A DNA stretch of 64,000 bases from Branchinecta lynchi (GCA_023053575.1 JAKZAP010000001.1:28414533-28478532), one strand, 5' to 3'. Shown: positions 23,071-34,490, counted from the first letter of the stretch. Program-made: numbers and translations. The notes: a model not told the origin generated them from the sequence alone.

Positions 23071-24470
23071 TAAAGGAGCTATATTTTTTAGCCAATTATT
23101 TTTGTTGTATGATTGGAATTATATGAATACTAGCTCAAGCGGTATATTTATTTATTTAATCTAATAAAACGGCCAGCTTGGGCCATACTAAACAACTAAC
23201 AATAAATATTAATTTTTCTATACTTACATATACATAAATATTAATTAGTATCACGAGAGTTTAAAGTTACGCTGGTATCTTGAATTGGTCCATCTGCTTT
23301 GCTTTCTTGCTTGGTTAATGGGATCGACGGGAGTCTATGGAGTTTCGATCCAGTGATACAAAAAATCATCTTTCTTCCGTGTTTTCCTAAGAAGTCACTA
23401 GGTCATCCAGATTCCCCGGAATTGGTTGAAAATAGAAAATTCGTCAGTTCTAATAAATGTCTCTATATATCCAGCTGTCCAAATTAGTATAGACATTGTG
23501 GAAAAAATAGAGCGATGAACTTGTGGTTCGTTGATTTTTCGATACATACGTGGCTATGTCCGATATTTAGGCTAGTGATAATTTGTGTGTCTCCTCTGTG
23601 TATATGGCTACGGCTGAATTAAGTAAATAAATAAATAAATAAGAAGATTGATTCGTAAGATTACCCTTAAAATGAACTTAAATATTGCGTTTTGATGTAA
23701 TTGTTAATTTCGAAAAGAACAAAATACTCCGATGAAACTTATAAAGGTGCACAGATAATGAATATGCTGGATCAGAATATCTTCGGAGTCTTGGACTAGC
23801 CCTTGTATTCCCGTCATTATCCGGGCTAGACTGGAAATTACAGACAGAAAGCAATTACCGATCAGGTCTGATTAAGTGGTGGTGGTTGGCATACCAAAGT
23901 CGGCACTGCTAAAGAGCGGACCCATTTGTGTTTTTGGAAGAACATGGCACAGCTGTATAGGACTTTGTATGGTAGAATATTGGAACATAAACGGTGTCTA
24001 CTGCAATTTACGATTCCTTAAAAAAATAATGTGTGAAAGTCTGCCTTGCCCGCAGTCTCTTTTACTGTGTGGAAAGTTGTCTGGGAAACTTTTTGGTTCA
24101 GATTATCTTTCACCGCTTCTTTAAAGATGGCACTCATTAGGAAACTTCGCTACAAACGAAACCTCAGCAGAAAAGATTTATGGAACTTAGACTATTATCT
24201 TCATGCAGTTTTGAGACAACTTCATAAAAGAGAAAACCTTAGCTGAGAAAGAATAAAGGAATTTATACTGTCATCCGAACTACGCAATAAAGAAATTAAA
24301 GTTTGGTCCCAATTGGATATGGAAGCGCTGGCCGTAACTAAAGGTAGCGTTGCAGAGACTAAGATCGTTATTATTATTGTTATTGCCGTTCTAGGTAGCG
24401 TTCCAGCGACTTATTATTACTGACGAACGTTACTGTTCTTGTTATTATTTGCCGTTCCAGAGCCCACCGT
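23071..24470. other. No gene recognised; TAA/AAAT microsatellites
   Basis: AT-rich. AAATAAATAAATAAATAAG at 23623-23642 and several TTATTATTATTG stretches near 24370 and 24410. The open frame at 23876-24124 has no recognised domain. Confidence 0.4.
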
Positions 24471-24823
24471 AATAAGTAAATTGGCTCCACTTATTATTTT
24501 CGTTCCACGACTGTTACGATCGTTACAATTTAATTCTGATGGTCGCGAGCATCATAAGTGAAAATAACTATCGGTTCTGCAGGAAATCCCATAAGAGTGA
24601 TGACGTATGTTCGCGTTGTTATTATTTTCATTCCAGAGAACGTGATAACTACCACAATACGGCGCTCGCCCCTCCTCTTATCATCGTTACTTCTAATAAC
24701 TTCACTGGAACGCTACCCTAGAGACCGCCGAAATAAGTAAATAAGCTCCTCCCTCATATTATTTTCGTTCCACGACTGTTACGATTGTTACAATTAACTT
24801 CTGGTGGTCGAGAGCATCATAAG
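24471..24823 (+). repeat. Direct duplication of about 90 bp, 260 bp apart
   Basis: The segment near 24475-24560 (ATTATTTTCGTTCCACGACTG, TTACGATCGTTACAATT, GAGCATCATAAG) recurs at 24734-24823 with about 85 percent identity by eye. The intervening block has GGTTCTGCAGGAAATCCC, also found at 26776 and 26815. Confidence 0.55.
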
Positions 24824-24920
24824 GGACAATAGTGGCGTTTTTTACCGCCGTTCGCCTTTCACTTTCGTTCGCCGTTGGTCTTATTAGGTGTTTTCGATCG
24901 CCTGCGCTTCGGCCTGGAGT

Positions 24921-25685
24921 CTTATAAGGTATTTTTCGACGAACTGCGACCGGCGTCTCCTCCCTTTTTCATCGAAAGCGCAGGCGAACGTGCAACGTCG
25001 AAGGGTACGAAGTTGGCCGTGCGCTGTCGCCGTTCGATTGAAAATGGCGGAGATTTAAAAATTGGAGATTTATAAAAGTCTTATAAGGTATTTTTCGACG
25101 AACTGCGACCGGCGTCTCCTCCCTTTTTCATCGAAAGCGCAGGCGAACGTGCAACGTCGAAGGGTACGAAGTTGGCCGTGCGCTGTCGCCGATCGATTGA
25201 AAATGGCGGAGATTTAAAAATCGGAGATTTATAAAAGTCTTATAAGGTATTTTTCGACGAACTGCGACCGACGTCTCCTCCCTTTTTCATCGAAAGCGCA
25301 GGCGAACGTGCAACGTCGAAGGGTACGAAGTTGGCCGTGCGCTGTCGCCGTTCGATTGAAAATGGCGGAGATTTAAAAATCGGAGATTTATAAAAGTCTT
25401 ATAAGGTATTTTTCGACGAACTGCGACCGGCGTCTCCTCCTTTTTTCATCGAAAGCGCAGGCGAACGTGCAACGTCGAAGGGTACGAAGTTGGCCGTGCG
25501 CTGTCGCCGTTCGATTGAAAATGGCGGAGATTTATAAAAGTCTTATAAGGTATTTTTCGACGAACTGCGACCGGCGTCTCCTCCCTTTTTCATAGAAAGC
25601 GCAGGCGAACGTGCAACGTCGAAGGGTACGAAGTTGGCCGTGCGCTGTCGCCGTTCGATTGAAAATGGCGGAGGTTTACAAATCT
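24921..25685. repeat. 159-bp tandem array, five near-identical units
   Basis: CTTATAAGGTATTTTTCGAC begins units at 24921, 25080, 25239, 25398 and 25542, so spacing is 159, 159, 159 and 144 bp; the 144-bp unit lost TTTAAAAATCGGAGA. Units differ by only one to a few bases, so expansion is recent. Each unit is GC-rich in the middle (GCGAACGTGCAACGTCGAAG, GGCCGTGCGCTGTCGCCG) and ends AAAATGGCGGAGATTT. TATAAAAG stands at four junctions: 25071, 25230, 25389 and 25533. A short frame in unit 1 stops at the TATA segment. Confidence 0.9.
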
Positions 25686-26324
25686 CCGAGCAACGAAAGT
25701 GGTAACTCTAAAATGTAAGTGGATTTCGAGAAAACAGCAGAGAATAAGTACTAAATGACAGGACTGACTCTTAATACGAGTACATTCAAAACCTGGATTT
25801 ACTTCTCAGCAACTTACTTTAGTGATAGGCTATAAACTCAGTCTGGTAGGTTACTTTTCAATTTTTGGCAAACCCAAAATAGCCAAGACCATATCAACCA
25901 GAAATGCTAATTCCTGACAACATTTAAAACCTGCCTGTCCTTTGACTTTTCTGTTAGAAGTAAACCTCCAAGGAAAACATTAAAGCCAAAAGGAGATGTA
26001 GGCAAATTTCTGATTCTGTGTGCAAAATTAACTAAGCTAATTTATTACTAAATTAATTAGTTTTGTGTCAATTGTCAACTGTCAAATCAAGTAATTAGCT
26101 TATGTGTCAAAAATTAAGTTAAAATTAAATTAAATTGAATTAATTAGCTTTTGTGTCAAATATTAGCATTGGCCAACCATATTGTGTTCCTTACCTTACA
26201 GAACGAGTAATAACAAATTCTTGCCCTTGGAGTGTTTTATAGCGTAGCTGTCAAGTTACAGCAGTAGTGGCCAACCTTGGATTATGCAATGTCAACCTGG
26301 TTTCTGCCTGTTCTTGTGCTTGTG
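25686..26324. other. No recognised feature
   Basis: AT-rich with repeated AATTAATTAGCTTNTGTGTCAAA words at 26040-26165. No exon recognised. Confidence 0.4.
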
Positions 26325-26472
26325 AAGAAAAGTTAATTTTCCGGTTTGAGCACCTTAAAACTGAAGGGAATCCTTGCCTATAAGGGCCGAAATTTAGCTC
26401 TTATAAAGTTAAGCTGACGTATCTGTTTTGCACCGTCAAATATGGTTTGGAGTCAGCTTGGTCTGATGAAAT
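26325..26472 (+). mobile_element. Hammerhead-core element, single degraded arm
   Basis: TCCTTGCCTATAAGGGCCGAAA at 26371-26391 keeps the stem-loop and GAAA, but the first core strand reads CTGAAGGGA, so the core is broken. Downstream AAGCTGACGTATC, TTTTGCACCGTCAAATATG and GTCAGCTTGG match the right ends of the family. Confidence 0.6.
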
Positions 26473-26768
26473 ATTTAGGTGTGTGTTGGCGCAAGAGGAT
26501 GTCCAGCAGAAAAATTCATGGGGAACAATGGGTTCTCTTTGTCATGTCAAATCCAGATTTTGTTAACAGGTTCTGCGAATCCATGTTTCTCTTTTTCGAA
26601 TTTCCCGCTAAAGTTCAAAGCCGAGTGAGTCAACGTCCCCTATAAAGCGTTCTTACAACCAAACCCCACGGTGAACTTGCAACAGCAAAAATGGTTTACA
26701 AGCAACGAACGGTGAATGTAGAAAGTGCAACGTTGAAAGGGGAACGGCGATCAAAAACGCCACTAATA

Positions 26769-26846
26769 ACTACTGGTTCTGCAGGAACTCCCGTCAGAGT
26801 GTTAGAAACTACTGGTTCTGCAGGAACTCCCGTCAGAGTGTTAGAG
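26769..26846 (+). repeat. 39-bp perfect tandem duplication
   Basis: ACTACTGGTTCTGCAGGAACTCCCGTCAGAGTGTTAGA (split: ACTACTGGTTCTGCAGG, AACTCCCGTCAGAGTGTTAGA) begins at 26769 and 26808. The second copy runs into the left duplication of the next element. Confidence 0.75.
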
Positions 26847-27077
26847 CCGGTCTTCAGCTCCCGGAACTTCCGGAATCTGGGCTTCCAGATTATTCGTTGA
26901 CGTCTTCTGTAAATTGTATCTGGAATATGAACCGGTTCAAAAGTATATCAAAATAATCTGGAAAAAAGGGGCTTTTGAACTTCCAGATTTCCGAAATTTT
27001 TAAATATCGCAGAAGAAATTAAAAAAAAAATCTCGGAAAATCTGGGAACCCAGACTCCGGAAGTTGAAGACTCACTC
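26844..27077. mobile_element. Harbinger-like MITE, 234 bp, TTA duplication
   Basis: Flanked by TTA (26841-26843 and 27078-27080). GTCTTCAGCTCCCGGAACTTC at the left is inverted at the right as GAAGTTGAAGAC preceded by AGACTCCGG. A second copy of exactly the same length is at 52453-52686, also flanked by TTA. A 3-bp TTA target is typical of PIF/Harbinger elements. Confidence 0.75.
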
Positions 27078-27080
27078 TTA

Positions 27081-28060
27081 ACATATGTACACGTTGTTAT
27101 TATTTTCGTTCCAAAGAGTGTTATAACTATTAAAATGCGGCTCTCGCCTCTCGTCTTATCATCACAACTTGTAATAAGTAACTGGAACGCTAACAAAGGT
27201 TGAGTTGCCCAGGTAGCGTTCAAGCAACTTAAAGGTTAAACAACAACAAGGCCCAATCTGACTTCCGTATTTAAACATGGAAAGACCTAATCCGAAAAGA
27301 ACATAACCTAATGGAGAGTCCTAATCCGAACTTCCACTTCGTATTGACACACACTTTCCCCTTTGTGGATACCATCTACATCAACCACCATCTTCTTGTC
27401 CTACGTATCAACCAATTTCGAACAAGAACAGACGGAAAACAAAGGACGATACAGAAAAACCCGGTACGGATGAACTTGCCCCATGCTGGGACTTGAAACT
27501 TACAGATGTTAAATCATTGATTATTCAGAATGTTCATGAAAGCAAATAAAGGGGCTCACCGATCCGCATCCAGGGGGGTCGGGGGTGGGGATGGGTTAGC
27601 CACTTGCGAGTATCGTACTGACGTAGTAACGTAAGTGCGTTTCTTGTGTGGCACTTGTTTGGAAGGAAAAAGTTGCTGGCATCACGATACACAGAGAAGA
27701 GTTAGCCTTAAAGTACATTAAACAGCATGCAGGATTATTTGTACAGCATTATACAGCCTTATTTGTTATTTGTTAGTCCTGTATAACTTATACAGTATTA
27801 TTTTGTGACTATTCAGGGACTTGGTTTTTCACACTAGGCTCTCGTATCCAGATTCAAAGGTGGACCACTCATCTTCAATTCCATTGAAGATGTGGTTTTC
27901 CGTCTATAAAATCGCGAAGGAAAGAAAAGAAAAGACTCTAGTAGATGCCTGAGAGACGACTGGCGGCTCTTCTTGGATGCCCTAAGCGCCTCTGGAGATG
28001 CAGGAGGAACTAAGGTCTAAGGAGGTAAGTAGATGCCTGGCTGCAAAATAAGCTGTCCCA
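27081..28060. other. No gene; SINE-body segment at 27955-28025
   Basis: GAGACGACTGGCGGCTCTTC and TTGGATGCCCTAAG (27955-27990) resemble the SINE body at 14393-14460, without a tRNA head. GGGGGGTCGGGGGTGGGGATGG lies at 27571-27592. Confidence 0.4.
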
Positions 28061-28700
28061 GAACTGCCAATCTTTTTTCTTTTTTTTTTTAATCCCGTAG
28101 CATCTTTTGTAATTTAATTTATTTTTATATTATTTAAAAACTAAGAAATCAGATTTCGTACTTTTTGTGGCTACTCCTCCATCCCGCAGTGACGTTAATT
28201 TGAATCTATTTTTACCCAATTTTAAGTATTCACGTCACCTAACTTTTAAAATTAAACCCATATTTTATTCACTATTCTTTCCCCTAATATTTGGAAAATA
28301 ATTCTCTTATTTGTATTTTCTAAAAAAAATTCTTTCACTACATTTCCTTTTTTTTTTTATTACTTTTAATTCAAATCTGCTAATATTAAACCCACCTCCA
28401 CTCATCTCAATAACATTCTTTTTCCTTTACTTAAATTTAACTTTAATTTAATTTTCCTTTTGAGCAGTCAAACTATAGTCTAATAACGAAAAATAGGGCA
28501 GAACACAAAAAAACGAAAAAAAAGGCACATCGATATCTCAGGGTGCCCTTCCGGCATAGGGCACCCCTTCCATCGCAGCCACTATTACAACTCTTTAAAC
28601 CAATAAAAACACCCTATTTTTTTTTACTAAACCAAACAACCTCCCTCCCTACCAAAAATTAAATAAAAATTAAAAATTAAAAATAAAAACTGCCAGTCTA
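28060..28700. other. AT-rich low-complexity tract with one strong hairpin
   Basis: Long T-rich and A-rich stretches dominate. Within it AGGGTGCCC (28540-28548) and GGGCACCCCT (28559-28568) form a 9-bp GC stem around a 10-base loop. Confidence 0.55.
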
Positions 28701-29118
28701 ACATGTTTTGTTTATTGACAGCAGACAGTTTTGTGCTGTTGCTGATCCTAAGAATTTAAAATGACAACGAGCCACCATAAGCTTGGAAGATTTCAAAACC
28801 AATAAGACATCGCTATTCTGGATTAGTTGAATAATAGACTGACGGAATTTATCCGGTTTTCAAGCTTGTTTCAGTTCACTTCAGTTTTATTCCATGCAAT
28901 TTTTGTTCTTCAACATATCCAACGTTCAATATATTCCATTACCAATAGCCATTACCTGTGCGAGACTCTGAAAGTTACCAAAAACTATTTATCAAAAGGT
29001 CTTTCTCCTCTACAGATTTTCGTATTTTTCCATTATTCAGTGATATGTTAAGCAGAAAAAGAGTTTTTGTATGTATAGTCCACGGCTGGTTGCGAATTTT
29101 CGCAAGATCCCAGTGATG
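28701..29118. other. No recognised feature
   Basis: AT-rich; no exon or repeat recognised. Confidence 0.4.
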
Positions 29119-29126
29119 TTAGCAAG

Positions 29127-29486
29127 TACCGGTTTACAGTGCGAACACACGATCAGGTTTTCCCGACCGGATTTCCTGCACTTCCATCATCACGTTGAAC
29201 AAATTTAAACTTTTCCATATGGAAGTGATGACGGTGCCGAAAACTCGAGCAGGAATTCCAGACAGGAAGCTCCCGATCCTGATCGTGTGTTCGCACTATT
29301 TAAGTGTTAATCACTACTAATCATCACTTCAATCATCACTTCCATATGGAAAAGTTGAAAATTTGAAGTGATGATTGAAAAGTTGAAAAAATTTCAACTT
29401 TTCCATATGGAAGTGATGATGGTGCTGAAAATCCGGGCAGGAATTCCAGTCCGGGAGCTGCTGACCCTGATCGTGTGTTCGCACTA
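29127..29486. mobile_element. Foldback MITE, 360 bp, probable 8-bp TSD (hAT-like)
   Basis: TTAGCAAG is found at 29119-29126 and 29487-29494. The terminal sequence GTGCGAACACACGATCAGG near 29138 is inverted as CTGATCGTGTGTTCGCAC both at 29279-29297 and at the right end. The interior repeats CTTTTCCATATGGAAGTGATGA and its inverse several times. Ten bases (TACCGGTTTA) lie between the left duplication and the inverted repeat, so the left end is not exact. Confidence 0.6.
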
Positions 29487-29494
29487 TTAGCAAG

Positions 29495-31520
29495 GGTCGT
29501 AGACCAAAGTTGATTATTTTCTTTCTGAGCACATTCTTCGTGAAACGGCACAGAAAAGTGATAGTGACAAGACAAATTCCTAAAGCAAGAGTCCTCGTAA
29601 TCTGCCGAAATGAATCCACCCTTCCTCTTTTTCACCTCCCTTCCCTCGTAAGATGATGAGAGTGTGGTACGTTTTTTGTTCGAGTAAAGAAATTCAGTTA
29701 ATGGTAGGAGGAAGGTCTTTAGAGAGCAATTTCAGTTAAGATGGAGACGGTAGACTAAAGATAACGAGGATTTCTTCAGAGAAAAATTTGTGACGTTCCT
29801 TGACGTTTGCAATGTATCATATGAAAAGGTTCTTAGATTCTTGGGGAATAGGATATTATTATAATTTACTTTTTTTACGACCTCCTCGGGCTTTAATGCA
29901 TGATAATCCATTCGTTCTCTTATGGACGGAGCCAACCATTCCTCTTCTTTTCCGAAGAGCTGGCAAGCATGTTCATCAGCTCGATATTTCCCTTCGTGAC
30001 AGGCTTGTGCCATTTTCTCTTTTATTTTCTTTTTTAGGCACTCTGATGGTTTTACCCGCATTACTGTCGAGAACCCTACTTGAGAGCTAAATACAACAGT
30101 GGCAGAGGACAATATTTGTGTGTTTTTTGGGATCCCAAAACGTAAGTGACGGGATAGGTATGACTTCGTAAACTTGTTTCAACTGGCAAACGAAGCACCG
30201 ATTCCTTAGGCTACCCAGGACGGGAGAAAGAGCGACTAGGATCCCAGGAAATAAAGTCTGCATTCCTGATAATGTGATGGAGGGAGAGCACTTTGACGGC
30301 GGGAGTATTTCCGACAATCCGAAGAAAGGCTCGTCACCAGTCATTGGTTTGTTGGGTGTTTTCGAAAACCGAAACTTCATTTAGCAATTGTCGACCCATA
30401 ACTTACCGCGAACAGAGCAGAAATCTAATATAATCCAACACCAAAACCAACAGCTCACATTCCATAGCTTCATTTTCGTTATCCTGCTCACTTCTATTCA
30501 CTTGTAACTTGTAGCTGCATTCGGGCTTACTCCCCACTCACTTGGCAAAGATCTTTCCATATTCGTGACACATAGAACGGCAGTAATTTCGACGGTCCCA
30601 ACTTTCTAATGCAGACTACCGGCTAGGGAATTTAGAAAGCAAGTACCGGAGAACTCCTCTATCGCGCAAGGCAGATTTCCGGCAGCAAATATTCCACCGA
30701 AAGTCAAGGAATGAAAAGTGAGTTAAAAAGGAAAAGGGTTAAGTGATTGGCTGTTATTCAGACTACAAAGGAGATATTCGGTTCTCATTGAGCCATGAAT
30801 TTAACTGACGTTTTTGTATAGATTTATTTTATTGGGAGAACTCTGTGCTTCCAGTCGAAGCTGAAAATAGAATAAAAAGTTTCTGATCTGCTTCTACTTA
30901 TTGAGCATGATGAAATTCGAGATGATAAATGCCGAACTTGGTGTCTCTCTTCCGATACAAATTAAAAACCAAGCAGAAAGGCATACAACTGAGGATCCAG
31001 GTAGGCATTGCACAGATTGGTGAGGACATATTTCCGTTTCTTGGTGAACTCTCCTAAGGAAGGGCAAATCACACACAGGAGAGGAAAAAACTCTAGTGTA
31101 GCAGAAAGCTGCAGAAATGAGATATGAACACAAATTTAAACATAAGAAAAACAACTGGAGTTGCTATTGAAACTTGAAGTAAAAGTTAATCGAATAAACA
31201 CAACCAAAGAAGACTAGAAGTCAACAAACACGGGCAAAAAGATTTTCAGTTTTGGTGAGAATGTGGGTGAAAGTTGGGACTTTTTATGATTTAGTTCGAA
31301 GTGGATCTTGAAAAATATTTTGAAACCTCGAGAGTACAAAAACGACTGGATTCCAAACTGAGCAAAGTCCATATCGTTAGTAAATTTGGGACCCGAAATT
31401 TATTTAAGAAAGAGAATATATTGCACCCTACCTTGACGGTTGAAAGAGCTTTGCTCAAAAAACTTCAAGCGCTATTCCTTGTACATTGTCGCGAATAAGC
31501 GCCAGTTTTGCTACTCATTT
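29495..31520. other. No gene recognised; R2 terminus at 30127-30176
   Basis: TTTTTTGGGATCCCAAAACG with TAAGTGACGGGATAGGTATG at 30125-30166 is the end of an R2 element without its body. Open frames of 97-126 codons at 29732-30380 overlap on both strands and have no recognised domain. Confidence 0.45.
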
Positions 31521-31524
31521 CTCG

Positions 31525-31775
31525 GGGTCGCTGTCAGTTCTACTACACGTCAGTTCGTATAAACGTCAGTTCGCATTAACTAAAAATCCGACAGATCCCA
31601 CACACGTCAGTTAACCTACACGTCAGTTCGACCACACGTCTGTTGACATAAACGTCAGTTGAACTACCGTCAGTTTGCCTATTTTAGAAATCTGGCAGTT
31701 CGTCGACACGTCAGATTTCGACACGACAGTTCGTTAAAACGTCAGTTCTTCTACACGTCAGTTCGCTTGCGAAAT
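31525..31775 (+). repeat. Degenerate ACGTCAGTTCG array, left arm
   Basis: About fourteen copies of (A)CGTCAGTT(C/G), spaced roughly 14-20 bp, often within TACACGTCAGTTCG. The same word recurs inverted at 33420-33720, so the two arrays look like arms of one foldback structure. Confidence 0.65.
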
Positions 31776-32394
31776 CCGTAACTACGCCACAAGATTCATA
31801 CCCGCTTATTAGTTCGAAGTCGACTGGGTTAACGACGCAATTAAGAATAGGGAATGAAACCCGAGAAACTAATAAAAAGAAGCCTACACTTGCGCATATT
31901 GATGAGGGTAAACTTAGTTGAGGATCGTCGGGAGCTTGCAAGCAGATGCGGCAGGTAAAGTCACTAAAGAATGAACAGATGCAGAGTAATTCAATAAGCT
32001 GTTGCAAAGATTTTGATCGGCACTAGTCAAACGGAAACTGAAAAATTATAAGACAAATATATAACTAAACGCATGTAAGGGCGTAACAGCCATCGCAGAG
32101 TGGAGGGCCAAAATATGACAGTGAATCTCAGTGTTTGCCGAAAGGGTACCTGAAACTGTGACGAACGAATTACCTTTCTCTTGGCCAGTGATTCCACTAG
32201 ATACTCTAAGAAAACAAGAGCTGTCACCTCATATGGCAATTGCAACCATATGTATTAGGTAGGAATATCAGCTAAGCTTTGCGTGGTCTTAAGGCATTTT
32301 GTAAGCAAAAGTAAGCAAAAATATCATTTACTCGAAAGTAGTTTTGTTTGCATTTTGCGGCTAATGTGGGTCACTTCAAGTCGGTCAGAACTGA
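31776..32394. other. No recognised feature
   Basis: Between the CGTCAG array and an R1 copy; no coding signal seen. Confidence 0.4.
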
Positions 32395-32771
32395 ATTTGG
32401 AAGTAAAATATTTGGGACAAAGATGACCATGGGGCCTTGGATGGGGGGGAGGAAGAAAATACGTGACCGGCTTTTACGGAAGAGATCAGGATGGAACTTT
32501 GTCGGAATAACAAAGAGATGTTCTGGATAAATCATTTATAAAACTGGATTGGCCCCGGCGCCTGTGTGGGGAGTTTGAGGGGGGTACGGAATTCCGGTGA
32601 TCACGAGTTAAGGTACTTCAGATGTGCTAGGACAGTCCAACTTAGCTGAAATATTAGAGATTCGACAAGATTAGCTTAGAAATCATAAGATAGTTCTTCA
32701 GCCCAAGCTGACTACGAATCATATTTGACGGTATAAAACGGATAAGTCAGCTACATGTTATTTGAGCTATA

Positions 32772-32803
32772 TTTCGGCCCTTCTTAGGAAGGGTTCTCTT
32801 CAG
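32772..32803 (-). ncRNA. Hammerhead-ribozyme-like core
   Basis: On the minus strand: CTGAAGA, a stem-loop GAACCCTT/AAGGGCC, then GAAA. Position N7 is A. Followed by TATAGCTC and, further on, GTAGCTGACTTATC, which can form the two-part stem III seen in the other copies. Confidence 0.45.
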
Positions 32804-32879
32804 GCTCAAGCCGCTCAAGCTGGAAAATAAACTTGTCTAATAAATGAATTTTATAATTAATAAATTTTCCATCTTGAGC

Positions 32880-32911
32880 CTGAAGAGGACCCTTACCAAG
32901 AAGGGCCGAAA
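32880..32911 (+). ncRNA. Hammerhead-ribozyme-like core
   Basis: CTGAAGA, stem-loop GGACCCTT/AAGGGCC with loop ACCAAG, then GAAA. N7 is A. Followed by TATAGCTC ... GTAGCTAACTTATC. It faces the core at 32772-32803, so one transcript in either direction would contain one of them in sense. Confidence 0.45.
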
Positions 32912-33020
32912 TATAGCTCGAATAAAATGTAGCTAACTTATCCGTTTTGCACCGTCAAATAAGCTTACAAATCGGCACTTTCCAAATCCGACTATTCCTT
33001 AAAATAACCCATTTCTGCCT

Positions 33021-33419
33021 CCGAACAGAGCCCTTACCTACTGCATGCAGTTGCAAGTGTCATATGAGCATACAGCTCTTGTTTTTAAAATGTATAGATT
33101 CTTTGCAATGTGTTTCCACTTTGCAATAACATTGGCGATGTAAGTAAGTTGGAAAGTCAGTTGTAAGCGAAACCCTTGAGTCAAAAAATAATCACGAGCC
33201 AATGGAAATCACGAAAACGGAAATTTTTGTCAACAGTGTTTTTTTCACTTCGTAGTTAAGATACCCACTTTCAGCTGATATGCTTCGAAATGAGCTAAAA
33301 ACTCATTTTCAAGTATATACTCGAGATACAAATGATCATGGGACCTTGGGGATTAGCAAAGTGTTCGTTAGGTAACAAACACGTCCTCTTATCAATTGTC
33401 AAGTTTCCTTCTGATCCGA
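33021..33419. repeat. Mixed repeat remnants including one R8 unit
   Basis: 33035-33085 repeats 15860-15910. GCGAAACCCTTGAGTCAAAAA at 33167 and TTCACTTCGTAGTTAAGATACCC at 33246 match units of the R8 array at 49620-50118. Confidence 0.5.
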
Positions 33420-33720
33420 CCAAGCGTTGAAAAACTGACGGTCGAGAACTGACGGTTGTAAAACTAACATGTCTACGAGTGTCGTAGTGTAGGATTATAT
33501 GAACTGTCGTGTAGCTCTGCTGACGTTTAGATAAACTGACGGTAGGCAAACTGACGGTTGGTCAACTGACGTATGGGAAGTGACGTGTTGGTCAAGTAAA
33601 GGATATCTGAGGTTCAACTGACGTGTAGACGAACTGTCAGAAAATGTCGGCGTACTGACGGAATTCTGTGCCGAATTGGCATTTATGTCAGCTGATGTGT
33701 TGCGGTACTGACGGGACCCC
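33420..33720 (-). repeat. Degenerate CTGACG array, right arm
   Basis: AACTGACGG or ACTGACGT words recur about every 15-25 bp, inverted with respect to 31525-31775. Unit variation is high, so the array is old. Confidence 0.65.
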
Positions 33721-33774
33721 ATTTCTCGCTGCTCTGTAGAATACTGCAGACAAAATAAAAACCTACAGAACAAG

Positions 33775-33860
33775 TTGACTGCGAATCATACCTAAAATGA
33801 CGCAAAACAAAGTCAGCTAAGATTCGTCCTCATCAGGCTAGAGCTGAAAAAACGATTCTC
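33775..33860 (-). mobile_element. Hammerhead-core element, deleted arm
   Basis: GTTGACTGCGAATCATACC, AAAGTCAGCTAAGATTCG and CCTCATCAGGCTAG follow the family order, but the stem-loop of the core is deleted: on the minus strand CTGATGAGGAC runs straight into GAATC. Confidence 0.5.
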
Positions 33861-33959
33861 CTTTTGCGAAATGATTATAAGTGCTTAAACTATACCTACC
33901 TTTATCTGAAAAATTTTCATTCGGTTTGAAATTTCAAACATCCCTTCTCTTTCCTTCCA

Positions 33960-34490
33960 TTACTTAAAGTTTGACCCAAATTGTCTGAAATAGGCCAATC
34001 TAGTTACCGATCGCCTATTCACTGAAAGAGGCTTGAAAACCCGATGAAAATGCGTGACTTTGTTGCTCCGCTATTCATGAATAATCGATTTTCATTTAGT
34101 GGAATTTCCCGGTAGGATTTGGGTCCCTACCTCTATATGCTTGTACCTGTGTTGTATGCTTAGATTTACGAACAATAAGTGTTCACGCAGGGGGCTACCC
34201 TCCACGAGCTTATCACCTGCCACTGAAAAGCCGTGTTGTTCAGATTCAATTTTCCGCGTCATAGTAGAATTTTGCGGTGTGAGGGCGGCCGTAGATATTC
34301 TGAACGTTATATTACAGCAAATAGTGAAAAAAAAAGTGTATTCAGCTGCAGTTTTATAGTATTAAAATAAGTTGGCTTTTCAGTTTGAACTTCGAACTTC
34401 TTGCCAAAAAGTCCTATTCTGGACGCAGTCAGTTCACAACTGAAATCAATTTGTCTTCTCCAGTTGGAAGCTTCTCTATCTACTTCCATT
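33960..34490 (-). repeat. R7 interspersed repeat (uninterrupted copy)
   Basis: CCAATCTAGTTACCGATCG, AGGCTTGAAAACCCGATG, TTGTTGCTCCGCTATTCATG, TAGTGGAATTTCCCGGTAGG, AATAAGTGTTCACGCAG and GTGAGGGCGGCCGTAG match 47935-48725 in order. It lacks the insert found there at 48041 and so marks the empty site near 34095. Confidence 0.75.

Larger units (their letters stand above)
32685..32961 (+). mobile_element. Palindromic hammerhead-core element, 277 bp, 12-bp TSD
   Basis: Flanked by AGCTTAGAAATC (32673-32684) and AGCTTACAAATC (32962-32973), one mismatch. The host R1 sequence continues across it, as the copy at 52310 shows. The left arm (TTCAGCCCAAGCTGAC, ATTTGACGGTATAAAACGG, inverted core) and right arm (core, TTATCCGTTTTGCACCGTCAAAT) are inverted relative to each other around an AT-rich centre. 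The right end stops short of the GTCAGCTTGGGCTGAA found in other copies. Confidence 0.75.
32395..33020 (+). repeat. R1 interspersed repeat interrupted by a palindromic element
   Basis: GATGACCATGGGGCC, TTCCGGTGATCACGAGTTAAGG, ATTAGAGATTCGACAAGATT and, after the insertion, CACTTTCCAAATCCGACTATT follow the order of the uninterrupted R1 copy at 52230-52350. Confidence 0.7.

Noticed and set aside
24921..25685. CRISPR-like regular repeats
   Set aside because: The whole 159-bp unit is conserved, with no unique spacers, and the genome is animal; it is a tandem duplication.
29732..30380. Overlapping frames of 96-126 codons on both strands
   Set aside because: No domain, no splice signals in phase, and an R2 terminus lies inside.
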